A stretch of 64,000 bases of DNA from a virus (IMGVR_UViG_3300032284_001133:1-64000), one strand, 5' to 3'; counted from the first letter of the stretch, positions 38,011-47,202 are shown. Translations and numbers: made by a program. Notes: generated by a model from the sequence alone, not told the origin.

Positions 38011-40983
38011 ATGGCAGACGTAACCGGTACAATAGGTAATGAACATGTAGAACTAGATAATGCGGCTACCGAAGCCACGTTAAGAGCATTACTGGCGGCT
38101 ACCAAAGGCCTAAACCAATCTATTATCAAAATGCAACCTAAAACAGGTGGCAAAGGAGGAATAGAAGAACTTGATAAAGCATCTGAAAAAACTGGAAAAA
38201 GTTTTGCATCTCTGGTAAAATCTGTCGGTCCTGCTGGAGTAGCATTTGATACATTAACCAAAGCGGCCAGCGGCTTAGGAGGAGTTCTTGGTTCTTTGAT
38301 GGCAGGCGCTGTTAAGACTGGCGAGAATTTAATAGAGTTAGGTAAGGCGGCCGTTGAAGGCAACGCTCGAATGAGTGGTGTCTATAAGGCGTTTGAAGAT
38401 CTTCCTTTTGGTATAGGTAAAGTTGCTAGCCTGTTTACCATGTTAGCAAAAATACAAGAAGCTAACCTAGATGCTTATAGACAGATGAGCAAGTCTGGTG
38501 TTAATTTTTCAGGTAGCCTAACAGATTTAAGATTAGCGGCCAGTGATGCTTATATGACCTTAGATCAGTTTACAAATTTTGTTGGAAAAAATTCTGAAGC
38601 ATTAGCTATGATGGGAGAAACTGCTGATAAAGGTGCAAAGAATTTTGTTAGACTAAGTCATTCTTTAATTGACAGTAAATTAGGTGATCAATTAATGGCT
38701 ATGGGTATGACTACTGAAGAAATTAATCAAGGCATGGCCAATTATATTAAAATGTCAGGCGGTCGAACTGATAAAGAAATGCAAGATACTGCAAAATTAT
38801 CAAAAGCCGCAGGTGAATATATGATGCAGTTAGATGCTCTTTCACAGATAACAGGTGAAAGCAGAGCCGCTGAAGAAGAAAAATTAAAACAAGCCACGCA
38901 AGACGCACAGTTTGAAGCAATGATGCAAGGGCTAGATGAAGAAGGCAGAAAGAAAGCTATGGCGGCTATGGCCAATGCTTTAGCCACAGGTGGCAAAGGA
39001 GCCGCCGATGCATTAAAAGCTAAAATGTTAGGAATTCCACCTGTTACAGAAGCCGCTCAAAATTTTGTTGCATTGTATCCTAAAGCCGCATCTCATATTG
39101 AAAGAATGGGAGATGCTGTAACTGATCAAAAGAAAGGCATAGATGATGTTAATCACATAAACGGTGAAGCCGCAGTTGCATTAGCAAAAGAAAACAAAGC
39201 CTTAGGTAAAGAAACACGAGCCGCAATAACTGCGGCAGGCGGTTCGTTAGCAAGCACTATTACTGATGCTACTAAAACTCAAAACATGCTTAACGCTAAA
39301 GGAATTAAAACAGCCGACGACTACGATAAGATGATGAAAGACATTGCTAAGAATGAAGAAGATCGTAGAAAAAGTGAAGCAGAAGCCGCAGCCGCGGCAG
39401 AAAAATCTTTAAAAGATTTAGGCAATACTATATTATCTGCTTTAACTCCTGTGTTTAAAGCTATGGCTCCGTTGGTTACTGATATTGTAAGAAATTTTGC
39501 CAGCTGGCTTAAGAGCGTTGACATGGACAAGTTAGGTAAAGATATGGCAGGGCTTGCTAAAGCTGTTACAGAATACATGTCAAATTTATTCAGTCCAGAA
39601 GGTAGACAAAAAATTATTAATGATATCACATACTACATGAAATTAATGTTAATTGAAATTAAAAAAGCTATCATTCCTTGGTATAGTGAAGCCGATGCTG
39701 AAAAAGATAAGAAAAAATTAGATGAACAAAAATCTGCATATGATGCTCAGGCTGAACAAGTTAGACTTGCTACAGGTGCAGAGCAAAGAAAAACAGCATT
39801 AGCTTTAGACGGAGACAAAGCGGCTCAAGAAAGAGTTAAAGCTGAAAACAAAGCATCAGAAGAACGAATTAAAAATGCAAACGAACAATTAAGAGATGGT
39901 AAGATTACTAAAGAACAAGCCGAAGCTATAAGAAAACGCGAACAAGCGGACATTGATAAAAAACAAGCGGCCTTGGACATGTTAGATGCAAAGACTGGTA
40001 AACTTGATGATGCAAAACGTAAAGAATTACAAGCTCAGCAAAAGACACTTGAAGAAGGTGGAGCTGTCGCAAAAGAAAAGATGGACAAAGTCCGAGAACA
40101 AGAAATTAAAGATAAGTCAAAAGAAGGAACACTTACAGGAAAAGCAACTGGCGCTGTAGCTGGAGGTGTTACAGGAGGTGTTGCTGGTTCAGTCGGTGGA
40201 GCAACAGCAGGTGCATGGGTAGGTGGTGCAATAGGAACCTTGCTTGGACCTTTAGGAACTGTAGCCGGAGCGGCCATAGGTTCAAGTGTTGGATCTTGGC
40301 TAGGCGGCGCCGGTGGTGCATTACTCGGTGGTTACATCGGTGAAGAAGTTGGCAATGCTGTAACAGCGCCATCTGAAAAAGCGGTAAGAAAATCTATGGA
40401 TGAGAAAAAGGCCTTAGAAAAACGTGCCGCAGGAGGTCCGGTTAAGAAAGGTGAGCCTTACTGGGTGGGAGAAAGCGGCCCAGAAATTATGAAACCAGAT
40501 ACCGGAGGACAGATTATTCCTAACAGTATGTTACAGATGCCTGGAACTAAAGACATTAATAGCAGTTTTGATGCTATGACTAAAGAGTTAAAATCTCAAA
40601 GTATGGGATTACCTCCTATGTCTAAAGACGCATTAAATTTTAGTTCTTTGATGCCCGATGGATTGTCAACAGCGATGAAGACCGTTGGAGCTAAAACTAG
40701 CCAACTAACTGAAGATACAAAAGAAAAAGACAAAAAATCACCAACCTTTGAAGAAATGGTTGCAGGGTTTGGTAAATCAGTACAAGAAAAAGTACTAGGA
40801 GTTACCAATAATGCAACTACTCCTCACATGACAGCAGAGCAAGGAAAAAATTTAGTATCCGAGCTACAACTGTTAAATAAACAAACAGCAGACATGTTGA
40901 AATACATTCGTGATACAGCAGATCATGCTAAAAACACAGTAGATGCAACAAAAGCTCTTAACGGGAACATATTCGCTAGATAA
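38011..40983 (+). CDS. Tail tape measure protein
   Basis: 990 aa, mainly helical. Evidence: long amphipathic and coiled-coil segments (notably about 415-470 and 560-700), hydrophobic helices near 70-110, and a Gly-zipper stretch at about 706-790 (AGAWVGGAIGTLLGPLGTVA). This is followed by the motif AAGGPVKKGEPYWVGESGPE near 805-830, a common hallmark of tape measure C-termini. Residue count sets tail length (about 0.15 nm per residue), which would give up to about 145 nm, longer than T4. T4 gp29 is 590 aa. It is placed next to the chaperone gene but on the opposite strand, and directly before the portal gene rather than in the hub cluster. RBS AGGA. Confidence 0.85.
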   Translation: MADVTGTIGNEHVELDNAATEATLRALLAATKGLNQSIIKMQPKTGGKGGIEELDKASEKTGKSFASLVKSVGPAGVAFDTLTKAASGLGGVLGSLMAGAVKTGENLIELGKAAVEGNARMSGVYKAFEDLPFGIGKVASLFTMLAKIQEANLDAYRQMSKSGVNFSGSLTDLRLAASDAYMTLDQFTNFVGKNSEALAMMGETADKGAKNFVRLSHSLIDSKLGDQLMAMGMTTEEINQGMANYIKMSGGRTDKEMQDTAKLSKAAGEYMMQLDALSQITGESRAAEEEKLKQATQDAQFEAMMQGLDEEGRKKAMAAMANALATGGKGAADALKAKMLGIPPVTEAAQNFVALYPKAASHIERMGDAVTDQKKGIDDVNHINGEAAVALAKENKALGKETRAAITAAGGSLASTITDATKTQNMLNAKGIKTADDYDKMMKDIAKNEEDRRKSEAEAAAAAEKSLKDLGNTILSALTPVFKAMAPLVTDIVRNFASWLKSVDMDKLGKDMAGLAKAVTEYMSNLFSPEGRQKIINDITYYMKLMLIEIKKAIIPWYSEADAEKDKKKLDEQKSAYDAQAEQVRLATGAEQRKTALALDGDKAAQERVKAENKASEERIKNANEQLRDGKITKEQAEAIRKREQADIDKKQAALDMLDAKTGKLDDAKRKELQAQQKTLEEGGAVAKEKMDKVREQEIKDKSKEGTLTGKATGAVAGGVTGGVAGSVGGATAGAWVGGAIGTLLGPLGTVAGAAIGSSVGSWLGGAGGALLGGYIGEEVGNAVTAPSEKAVRKSMDEKKALEKRAAGGPVKKGEPYWVGESGPEIMKPDTGGQIIPNSMLQMPGTKDINSSFDAMTKELKSQSMGLPPMSKDALNFSSLMPDGLSTAMKTVGAKTSQLTEDTKEKDKKSPTFEEMVAGFGKSVQEKVLGVTNNATTPHMTAEQGKNLVSELQLLNKQTADMLKYIRDTADHAKNTVDATKALNGNIFAR

Positions 40984-40985
40984 TT

Positions 40986-42716
40986 ATGAGTTGGAAAAAA
41001 TACTTTACACCAGTTAACATATCTGGATCAATGAGTCCTATATCGGGCTCTACAATGCCTACAGGTAGTAAATCAAACTACAGCTCATACCTTCCAGATG
41101 TTTATTCCGGGCATCCAAACCGACTTGAACGATACAGTCAATACGACACAATGGATACCGATAGTGAAGTTAACGCGGCATTAGATATTCTAGCAGAATT
41201 TTGCACTCAAACAAACGACGAAAATGCTACACCTTTTGAAATTTTCTTTAAGGAACAAGCAACTAGTTCAGAAATTAAAATTATTAAAAAATATCTACAG
41301 CAGTGGACTAAATTAAACAAATTTACTAATCGAATCTTTAAGATAGTAAGAAATGCATTTAAATTTGGAGATGCATTTTTTGTTCGAGATCCAGAAACAC
41401 TAGCATGGATGTATGTAGATCCTAGCAAAGTAGATAAAATTATTGTTAATGAAAGTGATGGTAAGAAACCAGAACAGTATGTTATTCGAGATTTAAACAT
41501 TAATTTTCAAAATTTAACAGTAACTCAAATCAACCCAAGTAATCAAAATGCAACTCCGGGTGGTACAGCTTATGTAACAGGTGGTTCACATCAGCAAGGT
41601 ATGGTTGGTGCGTATCCTCAATCAGCAGGCGGGAGATTTGGAGTTAATCAAAATCAATGGGCAATTGACGCTAAACATGTCATTCATATTAGTATGAGCG
41701 AAGGTTTAGATAATAACTTTCCTTTTGGAAATAGTCTGTTAGAATCAATTTTTAAAGTCTACAAGCAAAAAGAATTGCTTGAAGATGCTATTATCATATA
41801 TCGTGTACAACGTGCTCCTGAGCGCAGAGTATTCTATATCGACGTAGGCAATATGCCATCACATTTAGCAATGAGCTTCGTAGAGCGTGTTAAGAATGAA
41901 GTTAATCAACGCCGTATACCATCTGTTACAGGTGGCGGTCAATCGGTTATTGATGCTTCATATAACCCATTAAGTATCAACGAAGATTATTTCTTTCCAC
42001 AGACAGCAGAAGGTAGAGGATCAAAAGTTGAGATTTTACCCGGCGGTACAAACTTAGGTGAAATTGATGACTTACGCTACTTTACTAATAAATTGTTTAG
42101 AGCTTTACGTATTCCTAGCTCTTATCTACCAACTGGTCCGGATGACGGAGGAAGCTCCTTTAATGATGGACGAGTTGGGACAGCCTATATACAAGAATTG
42201 CGATTCAACAAATACTGTGAACGACTACAAAGTTTAATGAATGAAACATTTGATTCTGAATTTAAACAATATATGTTTAATAAAGGTATTAACTTTGATC
42301 CTAATATCTTTGATTTAAAATTTAATCCTCCGCAAAACTTTGCTTCATATCGTCAAGCAGAAATGGATACTGCTCGCGTTGGTACATTTGGTACGCTAGT
42401 GGCTGTGCCTTTTATGAGCAAACGATTTGCTATGAAACGTTTCTTAGGTATGACTGCTGAAGAAATTAGTGAAAACGAACAAATGTGGAAAGAAGAAAAC
42501 GGTCTTTCTGAAAATAAACTACCTGCACTTTCTGAATTACGATCAGCTGGAATTACTTCTGGTAACATGGAAAGCGATATACAAGATCTATCACAAAGTC
42601 AACCCCCTCCTGAAGGCATGGAGGGAGGATTAGATATGGATACCAGTGGGGCTCCGGCCCCAAGTGCCGCACAAGGCGGTCCTGCAAGCGGTGCTAATCC
42701 TGCACCTCCTATGTAA
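40986..42716 (+). CDS. 20: Portal protein gp20
   Basis: 576 aa of the T4 gp20 family. Recognisable parts: YDTMDTDSEVNAALDILAEF near 55-75, NPFGNSLLESIFKVYKQKELLEDA-like segment near 245-265, YRVQRAPERRVFYIDVGNMP near 270-295 and LRALRIPSSYLPTG-like region near 370-385. gp20 forms the dodecameric DNA entry vertex and nucleates prohead assembly. The C-terminal 50 residues are Pro/Gly/Ala-rich and probably disordered. The ATG is two bases after the tape-measure stop with no clear ribosome site, so translational coupling is likely. Confidence 0.95.
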   Translation: MSWKKYFTPVNISGSMSPISGSTMPTGSKSNYSSYLPDVYSGHPNRLERYSQYDTMDTDSEVNAALDILAEFCTQTNDENATPFEIFFKEQATSSEIKIIKKYLQQWTKLNKFTNRIFKIVRNAFKFGDAFFVRDPETLAWMYVDPSKVDKIIVNESDGKKPEQYVIRDLNINFQNLTVTQINPSNQNATPGGTAYVTGGSHQQGMVGAYPQSAGGRFGVNQNQWAIDAKHVIHISMSEGLDNNFPFGNSLLESIFKVYKQKELLEDAIIIYRVQRAPERRVFYIDVGNMPSHLAMSFVERVKNEVNQRRIPSVTGGGQSVIDASYNPLSINEDYFFPQTAEGRGSKVEILPGGTNLGEIDDLRYFTNKLFRALRIPSSYLPTGPDDGGSSFNDGRVGTAYIQELRFNKYCERLQSLMNETFDSEFKQYMFNKGINFDPNIFDLKFNPPQNFASYRQAEMDTARVGTFGTLVAVPFMSKRFAMKRFLGMTAEEISENEQMWKEENGLSENKLPALSELRSAGITSGNMESDIQDLSQSQPPPEGMEGGLDMDTSGAPAPSAAQGGPASGANPAPPM

Positions 42717-42720
42717 TTTG

Positions 42721-42727
42721 GTAAATA
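42721..42727 (+). promoter_or_regulatory. Late-promoter motif (GGTAAATA) five bases before ATG
   Basis: GGTAAATA-TAGAC-ATG in free noncoding sequence after the portal stop, with no Shine-Dalgarno. In T4 the late motif ends at -6, so the transcript would start at the A of the ATG. Confidence 0.45.
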
Positions 42728-42732
42728 TAGAC

Positions 42733-42972
42733 ATGCTACTTAACGAATTCATTTATTTTAACAAAGATTCTGAAGAGATGTCTTCTAACGATCGTTTTGA
42801 CCCAACACATGACGATTCAGTTATTAATTCTAAAGACCTAAGAAAGACTAGATTAACATTAAAAATGTTAAATGATTTACGCAAAGCTGGTGATTCTAGA
42901 GAACAAGAACAAAAAGAAGATTTAGAATTAGTACAGACAATGTACAAAATCCCTGAAGAACAGCCAGCATAA
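42733..42972 (+). CDS. Small protein between portal and prohead core genes
   Basis: 79 aa from the ATG at 42733; the frame opens further upstream inside gene 20 but that part is a shadow. The middle has SKDLRKTRLTLKMLNDLRK followed by a Glu-rich helix and a MYKIPEE tail. Small proteins of this kind follow the portal gene in several T4-like phages; function unknown. It occupies the place of T4 gene 67 or 68. Probably a prohead-associated helical protein (inference). Confidence 0.7.
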   Translation: MLLNEFIYFNKDSEEMSSNDRFDPTHDDSVINSKDLRKTRLTLKMLNDLRKAGDSREQEQKEDLELVQTMYKIPEEQPA

Positions 42973-42977
42973 TAATC

Positions 42978-43000
42978 TATCCTGATAACTTTTCAGGATA
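42978..43000 (+). other. Hairpin after the 79-aa gene
   Basis: TATCCTG pairs with CAGGATA around a 9-base loop, six bases after the stop. No strong T run follows, so termination would be weak. Confidence 0.5.
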
Positions 43001-43034
43001 AATTCTTAAATATTATTAACAAAAGAATCAAAAA

Positions 43035-43082
43035 ACCCAAAAATTTTTGGGTAACTGAGGTCAAAAATGCTCGTTTTTGGCC
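43035..43082 (+). other. Two adjacent inverted repeats in the gap before prohead core gene
   Basis: 43035-43052 is a perfect 18-base palindrome (ACCCAAAAATTTTTGGGT). 43059-43082 is a hairpin with a 9-bp stem (GGTCAAAAA with TTTTTGGCC, one G-T pair) and loop TGCTCG. Both share A5/T5 arms. They precede the late motif at 43111, so on a late transcript from there they would be absent; they may act on read-through RNA. Confidence 0.6.
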
Positions 43083-43110
43083 TATTTCGCATAACTAAAT
43101 CGAAATGGCT

Positions 43111-43117
43111 GTAAATA
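43111..43117 (+). promoter_or_regulatory. Late-promoter-like GTAAATA before prohead core gene
   Basis: It sits inside the perfect palindrome CTGTAAATACAG (43109-43120), 47 bases before the ATG at 43165. Confidence 0.4.
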
Positions 43118-43164
43118 CAGCATATGACAAGCCTTGCCGCAAAACTAATTTAAGGAGAACCCGC

Positions 43165-44193
43165 ATGTCTAACAAGTTTGAACAACTATTAGATCTTCTT
43201 GTTAACGAAGAACATGAAAAAGCCAATGAACTATTTCATGAAATCGTTGTAGAGAAGTCTAGAAGTATCTATGAAAATTTAATTGCTGAAGAAGCAGATG
43301 AAGAAATGGAAGAAGATTCCGAAGAACAGGAAGATGAAGCCGTTGAAGAAGAAACTACATTTGAAATCGGTGGCGATAGTGCTGACGATTTAGTAGGTGG
43401 AATTGAAGACCACGATGCTATGGATGCCGCAGGCGCTGATGATGAATTTGGCGACGAGGAAGGCGACGATGCATTTGGTGGTGACGAAATGGGTGGTGAA
43501 GAAGACCTAGAAGATAAAGTTATGGATTTAGAAGATGCTTTAGAAGAGTTAAAAGCTGAATTTGAAGCTTTATTAGCTGGCGAAGAACACGAAGAAGAAA
43601 AAGATCCTGATATCCACGGTCATGCTTTAGACGACATCGAAGGTAAAGATGACGAAGATGACGAAGAAGATGACGAAGAAGATGACGAAGAAGATGAAGA
43701 CATGATGCCTACAGAAAGTCGTCAATTTACTCGTGAATATCGCGAAACAGTTGGAAACGACTGGGATAAGGGTAAGCAAAAAGAACAAGGTAAAAACGTA
43801 GGTGGTGGTTCTGGTGAATCATATCCTGCACCTGTAGAAGGTAAGAGCCCTACAAGTTCTGGTAAAGGTAAGCCACAAAGTGGTGCAAACGCAAGTAACA
43901 TCGCACAAGGTGGTACAGGCGTAGGTGAAATGAGTGGTACAAGTCCTAATGCAGACAAAGGTAGCCGCGGTTTAGTTGGCGGTACTAAAGGTGAATTCAC
44001 TAAAGGTGTTGAAAAGAACATCTCTAGCTCATCTAAGTCTAGCATGAAAGATGGCGCAAAACTAGAAAAACAAGGTTCTGGTTATCCTAATAATAACAAA
44101 TCAGCAGGTCCAGTAGGTTCTGGAACAGGCGACAAAGCTGGTCAAACTAGCATTGGTAGCCAAAAGTCAATTGTTGACCACAAGATTGGTTAA
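43165..44193 (+). CDS. Acidic prohead core protein (gp67-like N-terminus)
   Basis: 342 aa from the ATG at 43165, chosen because TAAGGAG lies just before it; an in-frame ATG 60 bases upstream lacks a ribosome site. Residues 1-45 are a helical segment (FEQLLDLLVNEEHEKANELF, then KSRSIYENLI), like T4 gp67 in layout: a helix followed by an acidic tail. Residues about 45-195 are extremely Asp/Glu-rich. From about 200 the protein changes to Gly/Ser/Lys/Asn-rich, basic and repetitive, a part absent from the 80-aa T4 gp67. It lies directly before 21, 22 and 23, the core and protease genes. Likely a scaffold core component cleaved by gp21. Confidence 0.7.
   Translation: MSNKFEQLLDLLVNEEHEKANELFHEIVVEKSRSIYENLIAEEADEEMEEDSEEQEDEAVEEETTFEIGGDSADDLVGGIEDHDAMDAAGADDEFGDEEGDDAFGGDEMGGEEDLEDKVMDLEDALEELKAEFEALLAGEEHEEEKDPDIHGHALDDIEGKDDEDDEEDDEEDDEEDEDMMPTESRQFTREYRETVGNDWDKGKQKEQGKNVGGGSGESYPAPVEGKSPTSSGKGKPQSGANASNIAQGGTGVGEMSGTSPNADKGSRGLVGGTKGEFTKGVEKNISSSSKSSMKDGAKLEKQGSGYPNNNKSAGPVGSGTGDKAGQTSIGSQKSIVDHKIG
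43648..43701 (+). repeat. 12-bp tandem repeat in prohead core gene
   Basis: GATGACGAAGAA occurs three times in tandem (43657-43692) with partial copies on each side, coding for DDEE units. Slippage here would change acidic-tract length in frame. Confidence 0.85.
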
Positions 44194-44205
44194 TAGGAAA
44201 TCTTA

Positions 44206-44835
44206 ATGAAACATTCTTATCTAAGAGAACATCTAAGTTTTGATCAAGCTCGAGTAATACTTGAGTCTCAAGGCGAGGATGGCAAAGACCTTTACTTAAA
44301 AGGAATTGCTATTCAAGGTGGTATTCGTAATGCAAACCAGCGGGTTTATCCAGTAGACGAAATTACCACCGCCGTAAAGACTCTAAACGATCAGATTAAA
44401 AATGGATATTCTGTTTTAGGTGAGGTTGATCATCCAGATGATTTAAAAGTAAATTTAGACCGTGTTAGCCACATGATTACAGATATGTGGATGGACGGTC
44501 CAAATGGTTACGGGAAGATGAAAATTCTTCCTACCCCGATGGGTCAACTAGTTCGTACTATGCTTGAGGCAGGTGTAAAACTTGGCGTCAGTTCACGCGG
44601 TAGCGGAAACGTTAACGAAATGAACGGTGAAGTAGCCGACTTTGAAATTATTACAGTAGATATAGTTGCTCAACCTAGTGCGCCAGGAGCTTATCCTACA
44701 CCAGTATATGAACATCTTATGAATAATAAAGGTGGCTATTATGCATGGAGGGTTGCGCAAGAGGTAAAAGAAGATCCGAAAGCCCAGAAGTATCTTAAGG
44801 AATCAATGCTTAAGATTATTAACGGGTTAAAATAA
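44206..44835 (+). CDS. 21: Prohead protease gp21
   Basis: 209 aa serine protease of the gp21 (U9/U35-type) fold. Likely catalytic residues are His76 in GEVDHPDD and Ser129 or Ser130 in LGVSSRGSG; Asp152 in VDIVAQPS may help. It cleaves core and capsid proteins after an L/I-x-E motif during maturation. The gene order 20, core, 21, 22, 23 is that of T4. RBS AGGAAA. Confidence 0.93.
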   Translation: MKHSYLREHLSFDQARVILESQGEDGKDLYLKGIAIQGGIRNANQRVYPVDEITTAVKTLNDQIKNGYSVLGEVDHPDDLKVNLDRVSHMITDMWMDGPNGYGKMKILPTPMGQLVRTMLEAGVKLGVSSRGSGNVNEMNGEVADFEIITVDIVAQPSAPGAYPTPVYEHLMNNKGGYYAWRVAQEVKEDPKAQKYLKESMLKIINGLK

Positions 44836-44847
44836 GGAGAAACAGTG

Positions 44848-45954
44848 ATGTTGGACGCATTCAAACAACTAGTAGAAAGTGGTATGATGTCAGAAGAAAT
44901 TAAATCTGAAATTGAAACCGCTTTTAATACTAAGATTCAAGAAAATCGCGACCAAGTCACCGCTGAATTAAGAGAAGAGTTTGCTCAAAAATATGCGCAC
45001 GATAAGGCGCAGATTGTTGAAGGACTTGACAAACTAGTCAGCGAGCGATTGGCCGTGGAAATGGCTGAACTTGCAGATGATAAAAAAGCTCTAGCAGAAG
45101 CTAAAGTTGCCTATCATAACAAGATGGATGCAGATGCTAAAGTAATGGAAGCATTTGTTCTAAAACAGCTAACAAAAGAAATGCACGAATTCCAAAGCGA
45201 CCGTCAAAAAGTTGCAGAGAATTTTGGCAAACTAGAACAGTTCATTGTAACTGCTCTAGCAAAAGAAATCCAAGAATTTGCCGTAGACAAGCGTGATCTA
45301 GCTGAAACAAAAGTTAAGTTAGTTCGTGAAGCTAAGACTAAATTCGAAGATATCAAAGCACGTTTCATTCAACGTAGTTCTAAGATTGTTCAAGAAGCAG
45401 TTGCTACACAGTTGAAATCAGAAATCAAGCAATTGAAAGAAGATATCGATTCAGCACGTCAGAACAGCTTTGGACGTAAAATGTTTGAAACGTTTGCACA
45501 AGAGTATAGCACAAGCTACCTAAATGAAAAGTCTGAAACAGCCAAGCTATTAAAAGCTATTGCTAAGAAAGATCAAGAGTTAGCTGAAGCAAAATCAGCA
45601 GTTGCAGAAAAAGCTCAATTAGTTGAATCTAAAGAAAGAGAAATCCGTATTCAGAAAAACCAAGCAGAGCGTAAGGCTGTAATGAGCGAGATGTTAGCAC
45701 CACTAAGTGCTGACAAGAGAGCAATTATGCAAGACCTTTTAGAAAGTGTACAAACTCCTAAACTTGCTACTGCTTTTGAGAAATACCTACCCGCAGTTAT
45801 GGAAGGCGCAACACAGAAAATTGTTAAGGCAGAACAAAAACCTGCTAAAACAATGATTAATGAAGGCACTGAAGTTACTGGTGATCGCGAAGCTAAACCC
45901 GCGGTAGGCTTAGATAACATCTTAGACATCCGCAAGTTAGCGGGCCTAAAATAA
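44848..45954 (+). CDS. 22: Prohead core scaffold protein gp22
   Basis: 368 aa from ATG 44848, with GGAG eight bases before; a GTG one codon earlier is possible. Almost entirely helical and highly charged with long coiled-coil segments (about 15-210 and 215-270). Several IVE/LVE-type sites are present, fitting cleavage by gp21 after shell assembly. Position between 21 and 23 matches T4. Confidence 0.9.
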   Translation: MLDAFKQLVESGMMSEEIKSEIETAFNTKIQENRDQVTAELREEFAQKYAHDKAQIVEGLDKLVSERLAVEMAELADDKKALAEAKVAYHNKMDADAKVMEAFVLKQLTKEMHEFQSDRQKVAENFGKLEQFIVTALAKEIQEFAVDKRDLAETKVKLVREAKTKFEDIKARFIQRSSKIVQEAVATQLKSEIKQLKEDIDSARQNSFGRKMFETFAQEYSTSYLNEKSETAKLLKAIAKKDQELAEAKSAVAEKAQLVESKEREIRIQKNQAERKAVMSEMLAPLSADKRAIMQDLLESVQTPKLATAFEKYLPAVMEGATQKIVKAEQKPAKTMINEGTEVTGDREAKPAVGLDNILDIRKLAGLK

Positions 45955-45974
45955 TTATATTCAAGGAGACATAA

Positions 45975-47150
45975 ATGTCACAATTATTAAATGAAAGATG
46001 GTCAGAGACCAAAGAAGCTCTGCTTGAAGGCCTACAAGGTACCCGTCGTTCTTCTATGCAAATTTGTTTAGAAAACACACGTAAGTATCTAGCAGAAGCC
46101 GCAACAGCAGGTGCAACAAGTTCTGGTAATATCGCAACTTTAAACCGCGTTATTCTTCCAGTAATTCGTCGTGTTATGCCAACAGTTATCGCTAATGAAA
46201 TTATTGGCGTTCAACCTATGACAGGTCCAGTTGGACAAATTCACACTCTACGTGTTCGTTATGCTGATACTAGCACTGAAGTCGTAGCAGGTGAAGAAGC
46301 ATTAAGCCCATTCAAGATTGCTCAGGCTTATTCTGGTAACAACAATGCGACAACTCCAAAAGCTGCCGCAACAAGCCAGCTAGAAGGTCAACCAGGCAAC
46401 AGAATGAGCATCCAAATCTTGAAAGCTAGCGTTGAAGCTAAGTCTCGTAAACTAAGCGCACGTTGGACTTTTGAGGCTGCTCAAGATGCACAAGCACAAC
46501 AAGGTATTGATATCGAAGCAGAAATCATGGCCGCTTTAGCTCAAGAAATTACAGCTGAAATCGACCAAGAAATTCTAGCTTCTCTACGTGCGTTAGCTAG
46601 CGTAGAAGCAACTTATGATCAATCATTAGTTTCTGGTACAGCAACATTCGTTGGTGATGAACACGCCGCATTGGCAATTCTAATCAACCGTACAGCTAAC
46701 TTAATTGCTCAACGTACACGTCGTGGTGCGGCTAACTGGGCAGTTATTTCTAACCAAGCATTGACAATTCTACAATCTGCTACTACAAGCGCATTTGCTC
46801 GTACAACAGAAGGTACATTCGAAGCTCCAACAAACACCAAGTTCGTTGGTACATTGAATGGCGCTATGCGTGTTTATGTTGACGCATACAAAGTTGACAG
46901 CGATGACAACAACCAAGTATTGTTAGGTTATAAGGGTTCTAGCGAGGCTGATGCCGCCGCATTCTATTGCCCATATATTCCTCTAATGAGCTCTGGTGTT
47001 GTTCTAGACCCAGCAACATTTGAACCAGTAGTTGGTTTCTTAACACGTTACGGTTATGTAGAACTTTCTAACACAGCAAGTTCTCTAGGTAACGCTGCCG
47101 ACTACCTAGGTAAGGTTGCTATTACTAGCGCAAACGTAAGTTTCCAATAA
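45975..47150 (+). CDS. 23: Major capsid protein gp23 (short form)
   Basis: 391 aa, HK97-fold gp23. Conserved parts: SGNIATLNRVILPVIRRVMP at 50-69, IIGVQPMTGPVGQIHTLRVRY near 76-96, and ASVEAKSRKLSARW at 151-164 followed by EIDQEIL. A likely gp21 cleavage site is YLAE|A at residue 41. Between EEALSPFKIAQ (about 108) and NRMSIQI (142) there are only about 30 residues, where T4 gp23 has its large insertion domain; so this capsid lacks it. T4 gp23 has 521 aa. RBS AAGGAG. A strong terminator follows. Confidence 0.95.
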   Translation: MSQLLNERWSETKEALLEGLQGTRRSSMQICLENTRKYLAEAATAGATSSGNIATLNRVILPVIRRVMPTVIANEIIGVQPMTGPVGQIHTLRVRYADTSTEVVAGEEALSPFKIAQAYSGNNNATTPKAAATSQLEGQPGNRMSIQILKASVEAKSRKLSARWTFEAAQDAQAQQGIDIEAEIMAALAQEITAEIDQEILASLRALASVEATYDQSLVSGTATFVGDEHAALAILINRTANLIAQRTRRGAANWAVISNQALTILQSATTSAFARTTEGTFEAPTNTKFVGTLNGAMRVYVDAYKVDSDDNNQVLLGYKGSSEADAAAFYCPYIPLMSSGVVLDPATFEPVVGFLTRYGYVELSNTASSLGNAADYLGKVAITSANVSFQ

Positions 47151-47176
47151 TCTTTTTAAGGTTATTAAACTACACC

Positions 47177-47202
47177 AAAAAAGCACCTTCGGGTGCTTTT
47201 TT
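47177..47202 (+). terminator. Rho-independent terminator after gene 23
   Basis: AAAAAAGCACC-TTCG-GGTGCTTTTTT: GC-rich stem with a stable TTCG loop and a six-T run, 27 bases after the capsid stop. The A run before the stem makes it usable on both strands. Confidence 0.92.

Noticed and set aside
37938-38363. Upstream extension of the chaperone frame by 142 residues
   Set aside because: It runs antisense through the start of the tape-measure gene and has shadow-type composition; the GTG at 37937 has a good ribosome site.
43105-43164. Earlier ATG for the prohead core gene
   Set aside because: No ribosome site, overlaps the late-type motif; ATG at 43165 has TAAGGAG at proper distance.
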